56,542 nt of DNA from an uncultured beta proteobacterium (GTDB lineage Bacteria; Pseudomonadota; Gammaproteobacteria; Burkholderiales; Burkholderiaceae_B): NCBI GenBank assembly GCA_903958565.1, contig CAJBTJ010000411.1, positions 1 to 56,542 of the forward strand. Direction: 5' to 3'. The notes below the pieces were generated by a model. The model was given only the letters and a program-made list of their open reading frames with translations, was not told the DNA's origin and did not search any database. A program made the translations under genes and the position numbers. Of this stretch, positions 31,467-41,524 are shown in pieces; the first letter of the stretch is position 1; the number at the start of each line of letters is the position of its first letter.

Positions 31467-32810
31467 ATGCGACTCTTGAATCGAGGCTTCTACACTGTCA
31501 TGGCAGCCCAAGCGCTGTCATCGCTTGCGGACAACGCACTTTTCATTGCTGCCATCGCACTGATCCAACAATTAGAGGGCCCCGACTGGATGGCCCCGAT
31601 GATGAAGTGGTCGTTTGCGGCGTCGTATGTGCTGCTAGCCGCGTTCGTCGGAGCAATCTCGGACTCCTTTCCCAAAGGGCGAGTCATGTTTATGACCAAC
31701 GCCATCAAGGTCAGCGGTTGTTTGCTCATGTTTTCTTATGCGCTGCTTGGCCTCACCCAAGAAGGTCAGGTTTCCTTGGTCTGCGTGGCCTACGCCTTAG
31801 TAGGTATCGGCGCCGCGGCATACTCCCCTGCCAAATACGGCATCGTCACTGAAATGCTGCCTCCGCTTCAGTTGGTCAAAGGCAATAGCTGGATCGAAGG
31901 ACTGACCATTCTGTCGATCATTATGGGGACAGTTGTCGGCGGCATCTTGGTCTCGCCCGGCGTTTCTGGCTGGCTACTCAAGCACCCAATGATCAATAGC
32001 CTCGTGACAACCCCAGCCGAGGCGGCCATTCTTGTGATCTCCTTCATTTACATCGCGGCCGCGCTTTGCAACCTGATGATCCCCAAGACAGGCATCGTCT
32101 ACCCCACGCAGCAAAAGAGCCCGATCAAGCTCATCAAAGCATTCGCTGGCTATGTCCGCATTCTTTGGGCAGACAAGCTGGGTCAAATATCGCTAGGAGT
32201 CACGACTTTATTTTGGGGTGCAGGCGCGACGCTTCAACTCATCGTGATCGAATGGGGCAGTGACCACCTCGGTTATCGACTGGATCAGGCTTCCATTTTG
32301 ATGGGGGTCACCGCACTCGGAACCATCGGAGGCTCAATCTTGGCGGGGCGCGTGTCACTGCGCAGCGCACTGGGGGTCTTGCCGCTTGGTGTGGCCATGG
32401 GGTTTATCGTCATGCTCATGCCGTTTGTGGATCCAAGCTGGACAATCAATGTCCTGGGGGTCGAACTCCCTTGGACGGCTTATGTTCTGTTGATCTTGAT
32501 TGGCCTGACATCGGGCTATTTTGTGGTACCGATGAACGCGCTCTTGCAGCACCGTGGCCACGTATTGCTTTCCGCCGGGCATTCCATTGCGGTGCAAAAC
32601 TTCAATGAGCAACTCAATATTCTGCTCATGGTCGCGGTCTACACCGTCATGCTTTGGCTGGATATGCCCATCAACGTCATCATCTGGATCTTCGGGCTCT
32701 TGGTGGCGACCCTCATGGTGGTGATGATTCGCTGGAACAAGCTGAACCAACGAAGAGACCCTAACCTGCTCGATCAGATCGGCCAAGAGGGGCACGGCAA
32801 AGCGCTTTAA
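31467..32810 (+). CDS. lplT: Lysophospholipid transporter LplT (MFS)
   Basis: GFYTVMAAQALSSLADNALFIAAIALI...VGIGAAAYSPAKYGIVTEMLPPLQLVKGNSWIEGLTI. Confidence 0.9.
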   Translation: MRLLNRGFYTVMAAQALSSLADNALFIAAIALIQQLEGPDWMAPMMKWSFAASYVLLAAFVGAISDSFPKGRVMFMTNAIKVSGCLLMFSYALLGLTQEGQVSLVCVAYALVGIGAAAYSPAKYGIVTEMLPPLQLVKGNSWIEGLTILSIIMGTVVGGILVSPGVSGWLLKHPMINSLVTTPAEAAILVISFIYIAAALCNLMIPKTGIVYPTQQKSPIKLIKAFAGYVRILWADKLGQISLGVTTLFWGAGATLQLIVIEWGSDHLGYRLDQASILMGVTALGTIGGSILAGRVSLRSALGVLPLGVAMGFIVMLMPFVDPSWTINVLGVELPWTAYVLLILIGLTSGYFVVPMNALLQHRGHVLLSAGHSIAVQNFNEQLNILLMVAVYTVMLWLDMPINVIIWIFGLLVATLMVVMIRWNKLNQRRDPNLLDQIGQEGHGKAL

Positions 32811-33618
32811 GGCGTTGCAGGTCTTTCCAGGCAGCGGCTTTCTCGCTGGGGTGACTCAACAGGTAGGACGGGTTGTAGCTGACGACCAACGGAATCTCTC
32901 GGCCGTCCACCTGAAGGCTGTGCGTGCGTTCACGCAATACTTGCAAGGGCTCTTCACTCCCCAAGAGCGCCTGCGCGGCAAACCGCCCCAACGCCAAAAT
33001 TGTGAAGGGCTGTTGCAAAGCGATCTCTCGCATCAAATAAGGCTGACACGCCAAAACCTCTTCAGGACGCGGATTGCGATTTCCTGTGGGGCGACATTTA
33101 ATAATCGTGGTCACATAGGCGTCATGCCCTCGTCCACTTTGAATCGCAGCCAACATATTGTCTAGCAGAACACCTGGACGCCCCATAAAGGGCTTACCTT
33201 GCCGATCATCCTGCTCACCCGGCGCTTCACCCACCACCATAATGGCCGGTTGTGTGACCCCCTCTCCCATCACCGCCTGCTGCCGTGCGGTGCAAAGCCC
33301 GCAGGCCTGACAGGCACGAACCGCAGCCGATAAGGTTGTCATGTCAGACAAGGCAGCGAGCTGCTCGGGGGATTGCGCTACCGGGGTTACCACCTTAGTG
33401 ATTACTGACGCAGGGACCACTCTGCTGGGACGTGCAGGTGCAGCAGTTACGGGGGCAGTGTCGGGCGCAGGCGCAGCCGACGCGCGTCTTGGGACAGACG
33501 CGGGCTCCAGCACCGTCGGACTCGCCGCAGGTACCCATGGCTTCTCGATACCGAGTTCTGCAAGCCAAGCGACTTGCAGCGAGCTCAGTGAAAGCGGTGA
33601 AGGACGGGTGTCTGTCAT
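32761..33618 (-). CDS. Uracil-DNA glycosylase, family 4
   Basis: CQACGLCTARQQAVMGEG...VVGEAPGEQDDRQGKPFMGRPGVLLDNML...IIKCRPTGNRNPRPEEVLAC. About 100-aa low-complexity Ala/Pro/Val-rich N-terminal region. Confidence 0.92.
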   Translation of the reverse strand: MTDTRPSPLSLSSLQVAWLAELGIEKPWVPAASPTVLEPASVPRRASAAPAPDTAPVTAAPARPSRVVPASVITKVVTPVAQSPEQLAALSDMTTLSAAVRACQACGLCTARQQAVMGEGVTQPAIMVVGEAPGEQDDRQGKPFMGRPGVLLDNMLAAIQSGRGHDAYVTTIIKCRPTGNRNPRPEEVLACQPYLMREIALQQPFTILALGRFAAQALLGSEEPLQVLRERTHSLQVDGREIPLVVSYNPSYLLSHPSEKAAAWKDLQRLKALCRAPLGRSDRAG

Positions 33619-33644
33619 AAAGGAGGACGGTTTTGCCTAGGGAC

Positions 33645-34883
33645 TCAAGACTGCTCGAATACTTTTTTCAGTACCAGCGCATCTTCACGCTGGGCTCTTC
33701 CTGCAGGATAGTAATCCCGACGCACGCCGATCTGAACAAAACCTTGCTTGGCATAAAAAGCGAGCGCCTGAAGATTGGAGGGTCGGACCTCGAGCAACAG
33801 GCCCTCTGCACCGAACTGACGGGCACTGCGCGCAGCCTGCTCCAAAAGTTGTCGACCAAGGCCTTTGCCCTGCCGCTCGCGTGCAACGGCAATCACGAGA
33901 ATGTGCGCGAGATCGGGCGCCAGCATCACGATACAAAAGCCAATGAGCTCATTATCCTGTCGTAACACCCAGGCAGAATAGTCTGCGGCGAGCGCATCCT
34001 CAAAGTTCTTAGCCGTCCAAGGAAACGATTGCACCGCAGATTCCAGTGCTACGACCTCTGGCAAATCGGCAAGAGTCATCGGCAAGAGCGCAACCGCCGT
34101 GGGCGCTTGCACGCGCGGGTTACCGCCAAGTCCGGCTGCACGCTCAGCCGTCGTAAAGGCAACCTTATCGCGCAAATAAAAGGGCGCCGCTTGTTCGGGT
34201 GGTACAGCCTGGCCTTGTTTGAAGGCGCGCAAAGCTAATGGCGCCATCGCTTGCGCATTTGGCCGAGCGGTTAAATCATCTTCGATCCACTGTTCGGGCA
34301 ACCCGACACGCGCCCCCAATACACTCCACCCTTCTCCCACCAAACACACGTTGGGAGCATCCACGATTTCAGCGGTCGCACGCTGCAACCAAAGCGCTGC
34401 GCGTTGCGAAACAAATAGGGGGGCGTCCACGGCTGCCATCAGCACAGGCGGCTGCAAGACCAGCAAGCCCTGTGCAGGCGTATCCACGTAGGCTGCAAAG
34501 TAAATCTCTTCCATGCGCGCATCCAGCGCAGCCAATATCAGGTGGCCCGGGTGCCTCACGCTCGCCGTCGCCGCCACAGCAAGCAACGCTCCCACTGAGA
34601 TCACGGGGATCCCCAAGGCCAAACCGAGACCTTGCGCCACGCCGCACGCCACGCGTATCCCGGTGAAGGCGCCAGGGCCCTGACCAAACGCCACAGCGCT
34701 GAGCGCGTGACGAGAGACCGCACACTCCTCTAACAACGCCTCGATCAAGGGCAATACATTGGCTGCGTGCCCCGAGGTTCCTTCCAGCGCGCGTTGCGTG
34801 GTGGTGCACTGACCGTCGCGCTCGGACACAAGCGCCACGGTGCACAACGTGGTCGAAGTTTCGATCGCAAGAATATGTGTCAT
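33645..34883 (-). CDS. Bifunctional TsaB (t6A synthesis subunit) / RimI (ribosomal protein alanine N-acetyltransferase) fusion
   Basis: N-terminus ILAIETSTTLCTVAL...GQGPGAFTGIRVACGVAQGLGLAL (TsaB). C-terminus from about aa 266 LLPMTLADLPEVVALES...VARERQGKGLGRQLLEQA...LLEVRPSNLQALAFYAKQGFVQIGVRRDYYP (RimI GNAT). Confidence 0.93.
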   Translation of the reverse strand: MTHILAIETSTTLCTVALVSERDGQCTTTQRALEGTSGHAANVLPLIEALLEECAVSRHALSAVAFGQGPGAFTGIRVACGVAQGLGLALGIPVISVGALLAVAATASVRHPGHLILAALDARMEEIYFAAYVDTPAQGLLVLQPPVLMAAVDAPLFVSQRAALWLQRATAEIVDAPNVCLVGEGWSVLGARVGLPEQWIEDDLTARPNAQAMAPLALRAFKQGQAVPPEQAAPFYLRDKVAFTTAERAAGLGGNPRVQAPTAVALLPMTLADLPEVVALESAVQSFPWTAKNFEDALAADYSAWVLRQDNELIGFCIVMLAPDLAHILVIAVARERQGKGLGRQLLEQAARSARQFGAEGLLLEVRPSNLQALAFYAKQGFVQIGVRRDYYPAGRAQREDALVLKKVFEQS

Positions 34884-34982
34884 GCCGCAATTGTAATGAA
34901 GCGGCTTCGAGCAAGGGAAAGGCGCTGCGCAGGAAACAAATCATGACCATCCGCACGCTGCGCGCGACGAGCCTGATACATC

Positions 34983-35064
34983 TTGTAACAACTTCACGAT
35001 TCGCTTTTTTTCATTTGTAAAACCTTGTAAGCGAGACGCTGCAAACGACCCGAGCGCGGTTACA
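34983..35064. promoter_or_regulatory. TTGTAA/GTTACA repeat cluster upstream of the OmpR-like gene
   Basis: TTGTAA at 34983-34988, 35015-35020 and 35025-35030 (last two 10 bp apart); GTTACA at 35059-35064. Confidence 0.45.
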
Positions 35065-35073
35065 TTTTCACTC

Positions 35074-35808
35074 ATGAATACTTTATACGCTTCCCCTTCC
35101 CGCAAAATCCTCGTTGTAGACGACGACTCGCGCCTGCGCGAACTACTGCGCCGCTACCTAACCGAACAAGGCTTCGTCATCCAAGTTGCTGAAAACGCTC
35201 GTGAAATGACCAAAATCTGGTATCGCGAACACATAGATCTATTGATTTTGGACCTGACATTGCCCGGCGAAGATGGTCTATCCGTCTGCCGCCGCCTCCG
35301 TGCAAGCCACGACAACACCCCCATCATCATGCTGACGGCCAAGGCCGAAGAGATCGATCGAATTGTTGGGCTCGAAATGGGCGCGGACGACTATTTATCT
35401 AAGCCCTTTAATCCACGCGAACTCTTGGCCCGCATCAATGCCATCTTGCGCCGCCGCAGCGTCGACGAACATCCTGGCGCACCGAGCCAAGAAAATGAAT
35501 CCATCCAATTTGGGCCCTACGTTTTAAGTTTGTCGACCCGCACCCTCTTACGCAACGACTCAGTCATCCCCATCACCACCGGGGAATTCTCCGTCCTCAA
35601 GGTGTTTGCACGTCACCCTCGCATCCCTTTATCTCGCGACAAACTCATGGAGCTCGCACGCGGCAGAGATTACCGCGCCTACGACCGCAGTCTAGACGTT
35701 CAGATATCACGCTTGCGCAAAATACTAGAAAACAATCCGTCCAAACCCGCCTATATACAGACGGTCTGGGGGCTCGGCTATGTGTTTGTGCCCGACGGTC
35801 GCTACTGA
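35074..35808 (+). CDS. ompR: OmpR-family response regulator (RisA/OmpR-like), no adjacent histidine kinase
   Basis: KILVVDDDSRLRELLRRYLTEQGF, LDLTLPGEDGL, MLTAK, DDYLSKPFNPREL; winged-helix DYRAYDRSLDVQISRLRKILENNPSKPAYIQTVWGLGYVF. Confidence 0.93.
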   Translation: MNTLYASPSRKILVVDDDSRLRELLRRYLTEQGFVIQVAENAREMTKIWYREHIDLLILDLTLPGEDGLSVCRRLRASHDNTPIIMLTAKAEEIDRIVGLEMGADDYLSKPFNPRELLARINAILRRRSVDEHPGAPSQENESIQFGPYVLSLSTRTLLRNDSVIPITTGEFSVLKVFARHPRIPLSRDKLMELARGRDYRAYDRSLDVQISRLRKILENNPSKPAYIQTVWGLGYVFVPDGRY

Positions 35809-35833
35809 GTGCACCCACGACCCACGCACGCGT

Positions 35834-36340
35834 TTAAGACTGACTCGCGGCCTCCAAGGCCCTGAGCAAAACAACTGCGTTGACCGCGATCCCTTCTTGG
35901 CGACCCAAGTGACCGAGCCCTTCATTCGTTTTCGCTTTGACATTGACAGCTTGCGACGGGACGCCCAAGTCAGCAGAGATATTGACGACCATCTCCGCCG
36001 CGTAAGGCCCAATCTTGGGCTGCTGCGCATGGATCGTCGCATCCACATTCACGAGCGCCCAGCCCGCTTGTTGGACGAGTCGATAGGCCTCGCGTAACAA
36101 CACTCGACTATCCGCCCCTTTAAAGGCGGGATCCGTATCCGGAAAATGCCGGCCAATGTCGCCTAAGCCGGCAGCGCCAAGCAAGGCATCCGTAATCGCA
36201 TGCAGTAGCGCATCCGCGTCGGAGTGGCCTTGTAGACCATGCGAATGCGCAAGCGTGACACCACCCAAAATCAGCGGTCGCCCTTCAACCAAGGCATGCA
36301 CATCAAACCCCTGCCCAATCCGAAACGCGAAATGATTCAT
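35834..36340 (-). CDS. ispF: 2-C-methyl-D-erythritol 2,4-cyclodiphosphate synthase
   Basis: [47 protein letters not shown]. Start corrected to 36340. Confidence 0.96.
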   Translation of the reverse strand: MNHFAFRIGQGFDVHALVEGRPLILGGVTLAHSHGLQGHSDADALLHAITDALLGAAGLGDIGRHFPDTDPAFKGADSRVLLREAYRLVQQAGWALVNVDATIHAQQPKIGPYAAEMVVNISADLGVPSQAVNVKAKTNEGLGHLGRQEGIAVNAVVLLRALEAASQS

Positions 36341-37083
36341 AGCCAAGATTCCACCCATTCAAAGTCGTCGGGCCACGTGATCTTGGTATTACGACCGGAT
36401 CCGGGTACCAGTAGCGGCGCGAAGCCGGCAGCTTCCATCGCCTGCGCTTCATCTGTCGGCGTATTGTCGGTGTTCGCTGTCTGGGCCAGCACTCGTTCGA
36501 GCGCCGCGCGCAGTAAGCCTGCACGAAACATTTGCGGCGTCTGCGCGAGCCAGAGCCGATCGCGCGCGAGCGTGGTCTCTACCGCGGCAATGCCTGAGGG
36601 TGCAGAGGCACCGGTGCGCGCACGCTTAACCGTGTCTGGCACGGGGAGCGCAAGCAAACCACCCACACCATTGGGCAGGCAAGCATCAATCAGGCGTCCT
36701 AGCGCATCAGCAGGCAGCCCAGGGCGAGCAGCGTCGTGCACAAGCGCCCAGTCATGCGGCGCGAGCTGCGCGTCGCACAGCGCGTTGTAGACGGTCTGTG
36801 CGCGTGTTTCGCCCCCACAAGGGACGCAGACGACACGGGCCAAGCCTTCAAGTACCTCAACGGCTTGATCATCCTCTGGCGCGACGGCCACGCGGACTTG
36901 ATCAATCCGTGTGTCGACCAGCAACGCCTGCACCGTGCGTCTAAGCATGGCTTGCCCCGCAAGTAAGCGATACTGCTTCGGAACGGGTGCTTCATGCCCC
37001 CTAAGCGCACGTGCGCCAATCCCTGCAGCGGGCACGAGTGCGATCAGGCGATCTTGCGGTTTTAAGGGTTCTGTGCGGCTCAT
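36337..37083 (-). CDS. ispD: 2-C-methyl-D-erythritol 4-phosphate cytidylyltransferase
   Basis: [55 protein letters not shown]. Confidence 0.95.
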   Translation of the reverse strand: MSRTEPLKPQDRLIALVPAAGIGARALRGHEAPVPKQYRLLAGQAMLRRTVQALLVDTRIDQVRVAVAPEDDQAVEVLEGLARVVCVPCGGETRAQTVYNALCDAQLAPHDWALVHDAARPGLPADALGRLIDACLPNGVGGLLALPVPDTVKRARTGASAPSGIAAVETTLARDRLWLAQTPQMFRAGLLRAALERVLAQTANTDNTPTDEAQAMEAAGFAPLLVPGSGRNTKITWPDDFEWVESWL

Positions 37084-37096
37084 AAGCGCTTGATTT

Positions 37097-37102
37097 TATA
37101 AT
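37097..37102 (+). promoter_or_regulatory. TATAAT -10-like element upstream of mfd
   Basis: Perfect TATAAT in the ispD/mfd divergent intergenic region; no convincing -35 seen. Confidence 0.3.
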
Positions 37103-37156
37103 TAACTGTCTGACCGTGCCCACTTGGCGCGCACGCCCTTCTCTGGCTGGTCCTGA

Positions 37157-40100
37157 ATGTCTGTTGTAGCACCCTCTGTTTCTGCCTTATTGGCCGCCCT
37201 CAAGCCTGGCCAGCGCTATACGCACCCCACCCCACCCGGGTCAGGGGATGCCTGGTTGCTCACAGAATTGGCCGCCGCGGCAGGCAAGCCGATTGTCGTG
37301 CTGACCGCCGAGCCTCTCGAAGCACAACGGCTCGCCGAAGAAATCCCGATTTTTTCGAACAAACTGCGCGTGCGTCCTCTGCCGGACTGGGAAACCTTAC
37401 CGTACGACAGTTTCTCGCCGCACCAAGATCTGATTTCCGAACGTCTGCGTACCTTGCACGCCCTCATGCTCGGTGAGGTTGACGTCTTAACCGTCCCCAT
37501 CACCACGGCGCTTTATCGCCTTGCGCCCCCAAGCTTTCTCGCGGCGTATACCTTTTCGTTTAAACAAAAAGATAAGCTCGACGAGGCCGCACTGCGCGCG
37601 CAACTCATGCTTGCGAACTATGCGCATGTTTCACAGGTGACCGCACCGGGTGAGTTCTGCGTACGCGGTAGTTTGATCGACTTGTTTCCGATGGGCTCGA
37701 TCGTGCCCTATCGCATCGACTTATTCGATAACGAAATTGAATCGATTCGCGCCTTCGATATCGATACACAGCGCAGTCTCTACCCCGTCGGCTCCGTGCA
37801 GCTCTTACCCGGCCGGGAGTTCCCGATGGACGAGCCAGCACGCAATCACTTTCGTGCGCAGTTTCGCGAAGTGTTTGAGGGTGATCCATCGCGCGCCCTC
37901 CCCTATAAGGATATGGGTAACGGGATTCCTTTCGCGGGGATTGAATACTACTTACCCTTGTTTTTTGAACAGACAGCAACGCTCTTTGATTACCTCAAAC
38001 GCGACACGCTCGTCGTGACGTTAGGTGATATTGATGATGCCATGCGCCGCTTCACACAAGATACGGCCACGCGCTACAACTTTTTAAAGAGTGATCGCGA
38101 ACGACCTGTCTTGCCACCAGAAGCCTTGTTTCTGCAGGGCGATGCTCTCTTTGAACAGCTCAAGTCTTTCGCACGGTTAGCCTTAACAGCGGGCGAAACG
38201 CACCCTGACTTTACGCGCGCACCCGACATCGGCGTATCGCGCCGAGCCGAGGATCCACTCGCCAAGTTGCGAGCCTTGCTCAATGACAATGCGCAACAAA
38301 CGCCCGCGGCATATTCGCGCATCGTCTTGTGTACCGATTCGCACGGACGACGTGAAACGATTGTGCAAATGCTCGGCGAGCACGGCATTGCACCGGATGC
38401 GCAGACCGAATCTGTTGCAGAATTTCTGGCACAAGACCTGCACTTTGGCATTACGGTTGCGCCACTCACGACCGGCTTTGCGCTCACACGCGAAGCGTTG
38501 ATCTTTCTGACCGAGAGCGATCTCTATCCGGGACACGGCACCACCGCACGACGGGGCAAACGCGATCAAGAGCGCGCCAGCGACGTGCAAGCGATGGTGC
38601 GGGATCTGTCTGAACTGCGTGAGGGCGATCCCGTTGTGCACGCTCAACACGGAATTGGGCGCTATCACGGTCTGGTCAATCTTGATATGGGTGAAGGCGA
38701 GATGGAATTCCTTCATCTCGAATATGCGAATAAAAGCACGCTCTATGTGCCGGTCTCTCAACTGCACGTGATTGCGCGCTACAGCGGCAGCGATCCCGAA
38801 ACCGCACCACTACATCTGCTCGGCTCAGGGCAATGGGATAAGGCACGGCGCAAAGCGGCACAACAAGTGCGCGACACCGCTGCTGAACTTCTTGATTTGT
38901 ACGCGAAGCGCGCAGCGCGGCAAGGTTTTGCCTTCAAGCTGCCTTTAGGCGATTACGAACTGTTCTCTGAAGGCTTTGGTTTTGAAGAAACGGCAGACCA
39001 AGCCGCTGCCATTCAATGTGTACTAGCCGACATGACCTCGGGCAAACCGATGGACCGCCTCATCTGCGGCGATGTCGGCTTTGGCAAAACCGAAGTCGCC
39101 TTGCGCGCCGCCTTTCTCTCCATCGCGAATGGCAAGCAAGTGGCCCTGCTATGCCCCACGACACTGCTCGCCGAACAGCACGCCCAAACATTTACTGATC
39201 GCTTTGCCGATTGGCCGGTCAAGGTCGTCGAGCTCTCACGGTTTCGGTCAGCAAAGGAAATCAGTAGCGCGATCGACGGAATCCGCGACGGAACAATCGA
39301 CATCATTATCGGGACACACAAAATACTGTCAAAAGATGTCAACTTTAAACGACTCGGTCTTGTCATCATCGACGAAGAACATCGTTTTGGTGTGCGCCAA
39401 AAAGAAGCACTCAAAGCGCTGCGCGCCGAGGTCGACGTCCTGACGCTCACGGCCACGCCGATTCCTCGCACGCTCGGCATGTCGCTTGAGGGCATCCGAG
39501 ACTTCTCTGTGATCGCCACGGCGCCGCAAAAACGACTCGCCATCAAGACCTTTGTGCGCCGCGAAGACAACAGCACCATGCGCGAAGCCCTGCTGCGCGA
39601 ACTCAAGCGCGGCGGACAGGCGTATTTCTTGCATAACGAAGTGGAAACGATTCACAACCGGCGAGCACGGCTTGAAGAGCTCGTGCCCGAAGCACGTATC
39701 GCGGTTGCCCACGGACAAATGGGAGAGCGCGATCTCGAACAGGTGATGAAAGGCTTCTATCAGAAGCGCTTCAATGTCTTGCTGTGTACGACGATTATTG
39801 AAACGGGCATCGATGTCGCCAGTGCGAACACCATCATCATTCACCGCGCCGATAAGTTCGGCTTGGCACAGCTGCATCAACTGCGCGGTCGCGTGGGTCG
39901 CTCGCACCATCAGGCGTATGCTTACCTGATGACGCCGGGCGAAGATGCCATCACCAAGAATGCTAAGAAACGGCTGGAAGCGATTCAGGCGATGGAAGAA
40001 TTGGGCTCCGGCTTCTTCCTGGCGATGCACGATCTCGAGATCCGCGGAACCGGCGAGGTTCTCGGCGAATCACAGTCTGGAAATATCCAAGAAATCGGCT

Positions 40101-40615
40101 TCTCCATGTATAACGACATGCTCAATGAAGCCGTACGCGCGTTAAAGGCAGGTGTCGAACCGGATCTGGACGCCCCGTTCAGTGCAGGTTGCGAAGTGAA
40201 TCTACATGCACCTGCACTCCTGCCCTCTGACTTCTGTGCCGATGTGCCAGCGCGCCTGTCCCTATACAAGCGACTATCCAGCGCGGCGGATGAAGAGAGC
40301 CTGATCGCCCTCCAAGAAGAGCTCATCGATCGTTTTGGCAAACTGCCTGAGGCTGGACGCACCTTGATCTCAACACACAAGCTGCGTTTACTCGGACTGC
40401 CGCTCGGGATTCAAAAAATCGATGCCAGCGAGTCCCAAATCTTATTGCACTTCAAGCAAAATACGATTGTTGACCCACTTCGACTCATTGAACTGGTACA
40501 AAAGCAAAAGCATATTCGCTTTGCCGGACAAGACAAACTACGCATTGAAATCAAAGCAGTCGATGTACAGGCCCGCTTTGAAGCAACCCGCACGGTACTA
40601 CGCTCTTTAGTTTAA
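37157..40615 (+). CDS. mfd: Transcription-repair coupling factor Mfd
   Basis: UvrB-like N-terminus, RID DPVVHAQHGIGRYHGL, helicase LICGDVGFGKTEVALRAAF, DEEHRFGV, GRVGRSHHQAYAYL. Confidence 0.98.
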   Translation: MSVVAPSVSALLAALKPGQRYTHPTPPGSGDAWLLTELAAAAGKPIVVLTAEPLEAQRLAEEIPIFSNKLRVRPLPDWETLPYDSFSPHQDLISERLRTLHALMLGEVDVLTVPITTALYRLAPPSFLAAYTFSFKQKDKLDEAALRAQLMLANYAHVSQVTAPGEFCVRGSLIDLFPMGSIVPYRIDLFDNEIESIRAFDIDTQRSLYPVGSVQLLPGREFPMDEPARNHFRAQFREVFEGDPSRALPYKDMGNGIPFAGIEYYLPLFFEQTATLFDYLKRDTLVVTLGDIDDAMRRFTQDTATRYNFLKSDRERPVLPPEALFLQGDALFEQLKSFARLALTAGETHPDFTRAPDIGVSRRAEDPLAKLRALLNDNAQQTPAAYSRIVLCTDSHGRRETIVQMLGEHGIAPDAQTESVAEFLAQDLHFGITVAPLTTGFALTREALIFLTESDLYPGHGTTARRGKRDQERASDVQAMVRDLSELREGDPVVHAQHGIGRYHGLVNLDMGEGEMEFLHLEYANKSTLYVPVSQLHVIARYSGSDPETAPLHLLGSGQWDKARRKAAQQVRDTAAELLDLYAKRAARQGFAFKLPLGDYELFSEGFGFEETADQAAAIQCVLADMTSGKPMDRLICGDVGFGKTEVALRAAFLSIANGKQVALLCPTTLLAEQHAQTFTDRFADWPVKVVELSRFRSAKEISSAIDGIRDGTIDIIIGTHKILSKDVNFKRLGLVIIDEEHRFGVRQKEALKALRAEVDVLTLTATPIPRTLGMSLEGIRDFSVIATAPQKRLAIKTFVRREDNSTMREALLRELKRGGQAYFLHNEVETIHNRRARLEELVPEARIAVAHGQMGERDLEQVMKGFYQKRFNVLLCTTIIETGIDVASANTIIIHRADKFGLAQLHQLRGRVGRSHHQAYAYLMTPGEDAITKNAKKRLEAIQAMEELGSGFFLAMHDLEIRGTGEVLGESQSGNIQEIGFSMYNDMLNEAVRALKAGVEPDLDAPFSAGCEVNLHAPALLPSDFCADVPARLSLYKRLSSAADEESLIALQEELIDRFGKLPEAGRTLISTHKLRLLGLPLGIQKIDASESQILLHFKQNTIVDPLRLIELVQKQKHIRFAGQDKLRIEIKAVDVQARFEATRTVLRSLV

Positions 40616-40651
40616 AGACACCTCTCTCTTCCTCTACAACACTGCCCGACC

Positions 40652-41509
40652 ATGACGACAACCCACCTTGTTATTCAGTCCCCAGCGCTATCAACAGATC
40701 TGATCGAGCAAGCTGCAGCGATTGCAGAAGCCTCTGGCGTACGGCGCGTCGGCACGACGGCCGCACGGCTGCTGGCTGTGAACGACAGCGCCGAGATACG
40801 TGCGGAAATACTCGCCTGGGGCGAACGCAGTCTGGTCGATACCGCTTATGTTGTTGCGGGCAGCCGACTCAGTGACTGCAAAGTACTCGCCATGGACATG
40901 GATTCGACACTCATCAACATCGAATGCATTGATGAAATCGCTGCCTATGGCGGCGTGAAAGAGCAAGTCGCATCGATCACCGAGGCCGCGATGCGCGGAG
41001 AAATCAAGGATTTTTCTGAAAGCCTCACACGACGGGTCGCGTTTCTGAAAGGTCTCTCCGCCGACGTCTTGCAATCGGTCTACGAACAAAAGCTGAGGTT
41101 TAACCCGGGTGCCGAACAATTGGTCGCGACCGCCAAGCAAGCGGGCTTAAAGGTATTGCTTGTTTCGGGTGGCTTTACGTTCTTTACTGAGAAGCTCAAG
41201 GCGCGCATTGGCCTAGATGCCGCACACGCCAACGTGCTCGGCACCGAAAATGGCCTCTTAACTGGGCAAGTAGTCGGTCGTATTCTGGATGCACAGGGCA
41301 AAGCAGACACATTACGTGCGTTTGCACAAGATTGTGGTGCCACGGCCGATCAAATCATTGCCATTGGCGATGGCGCAAACGACTTAAAAATGCTGGGTCT
41401 GGCTGGCTATTCGGTTGCCTACCGCGCAAAACCGGTCGTGCGTGCACAGGCCAAGTTCGCCCTGAACGTCGCAGGTCTTGATGGAGTGTTGAACTGGTTT
41501 GAGGCCTAG
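40652..41509 (+). CDS. serB: Phosphoserine phosphatase SerB
   Basis: VLAMDMDSTLINIECIDEIAAYGG...LLVSGGFTFFTEKL...AIGDGANDLKMLGLAGYSVAYRAKP. Confidence 0.95.
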   Translation: MTTTHLVIQSPALSTDLIEQAAAIAEASGVRRVGTTAARLLAVNDSAEIRAEILAWGERSLVDTAYVVAGSRLSDCKVLAMDMDSTLINIECIDEIAAYGGVKEQVASITEAAMRGEIKDFSESLTRRVAFLKGLSADVLQSVYEQKLRFNPGAEQLVATAKQAGLKVLLVSGGFTFFTEKLKARIGLDAAHANVLGTENGLLTGQVVGRILDAQGKADTLRAFAQDCGATADQIIAIGDGANDLKMLGLAGYSVAYRAKPVVRAQAKFALNVAGLDGVLNWFEA

Positions 41510-41524
41510 CGCCTGGACTTAGAC

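Noticed and set aside
38074-40030. Antisense ORFs of 137-233 aa within mfd
   Set aside because: Typical open antisense frames in codon-biased DNA; no recognisable domains, and the sense frame is clearly Mfd.
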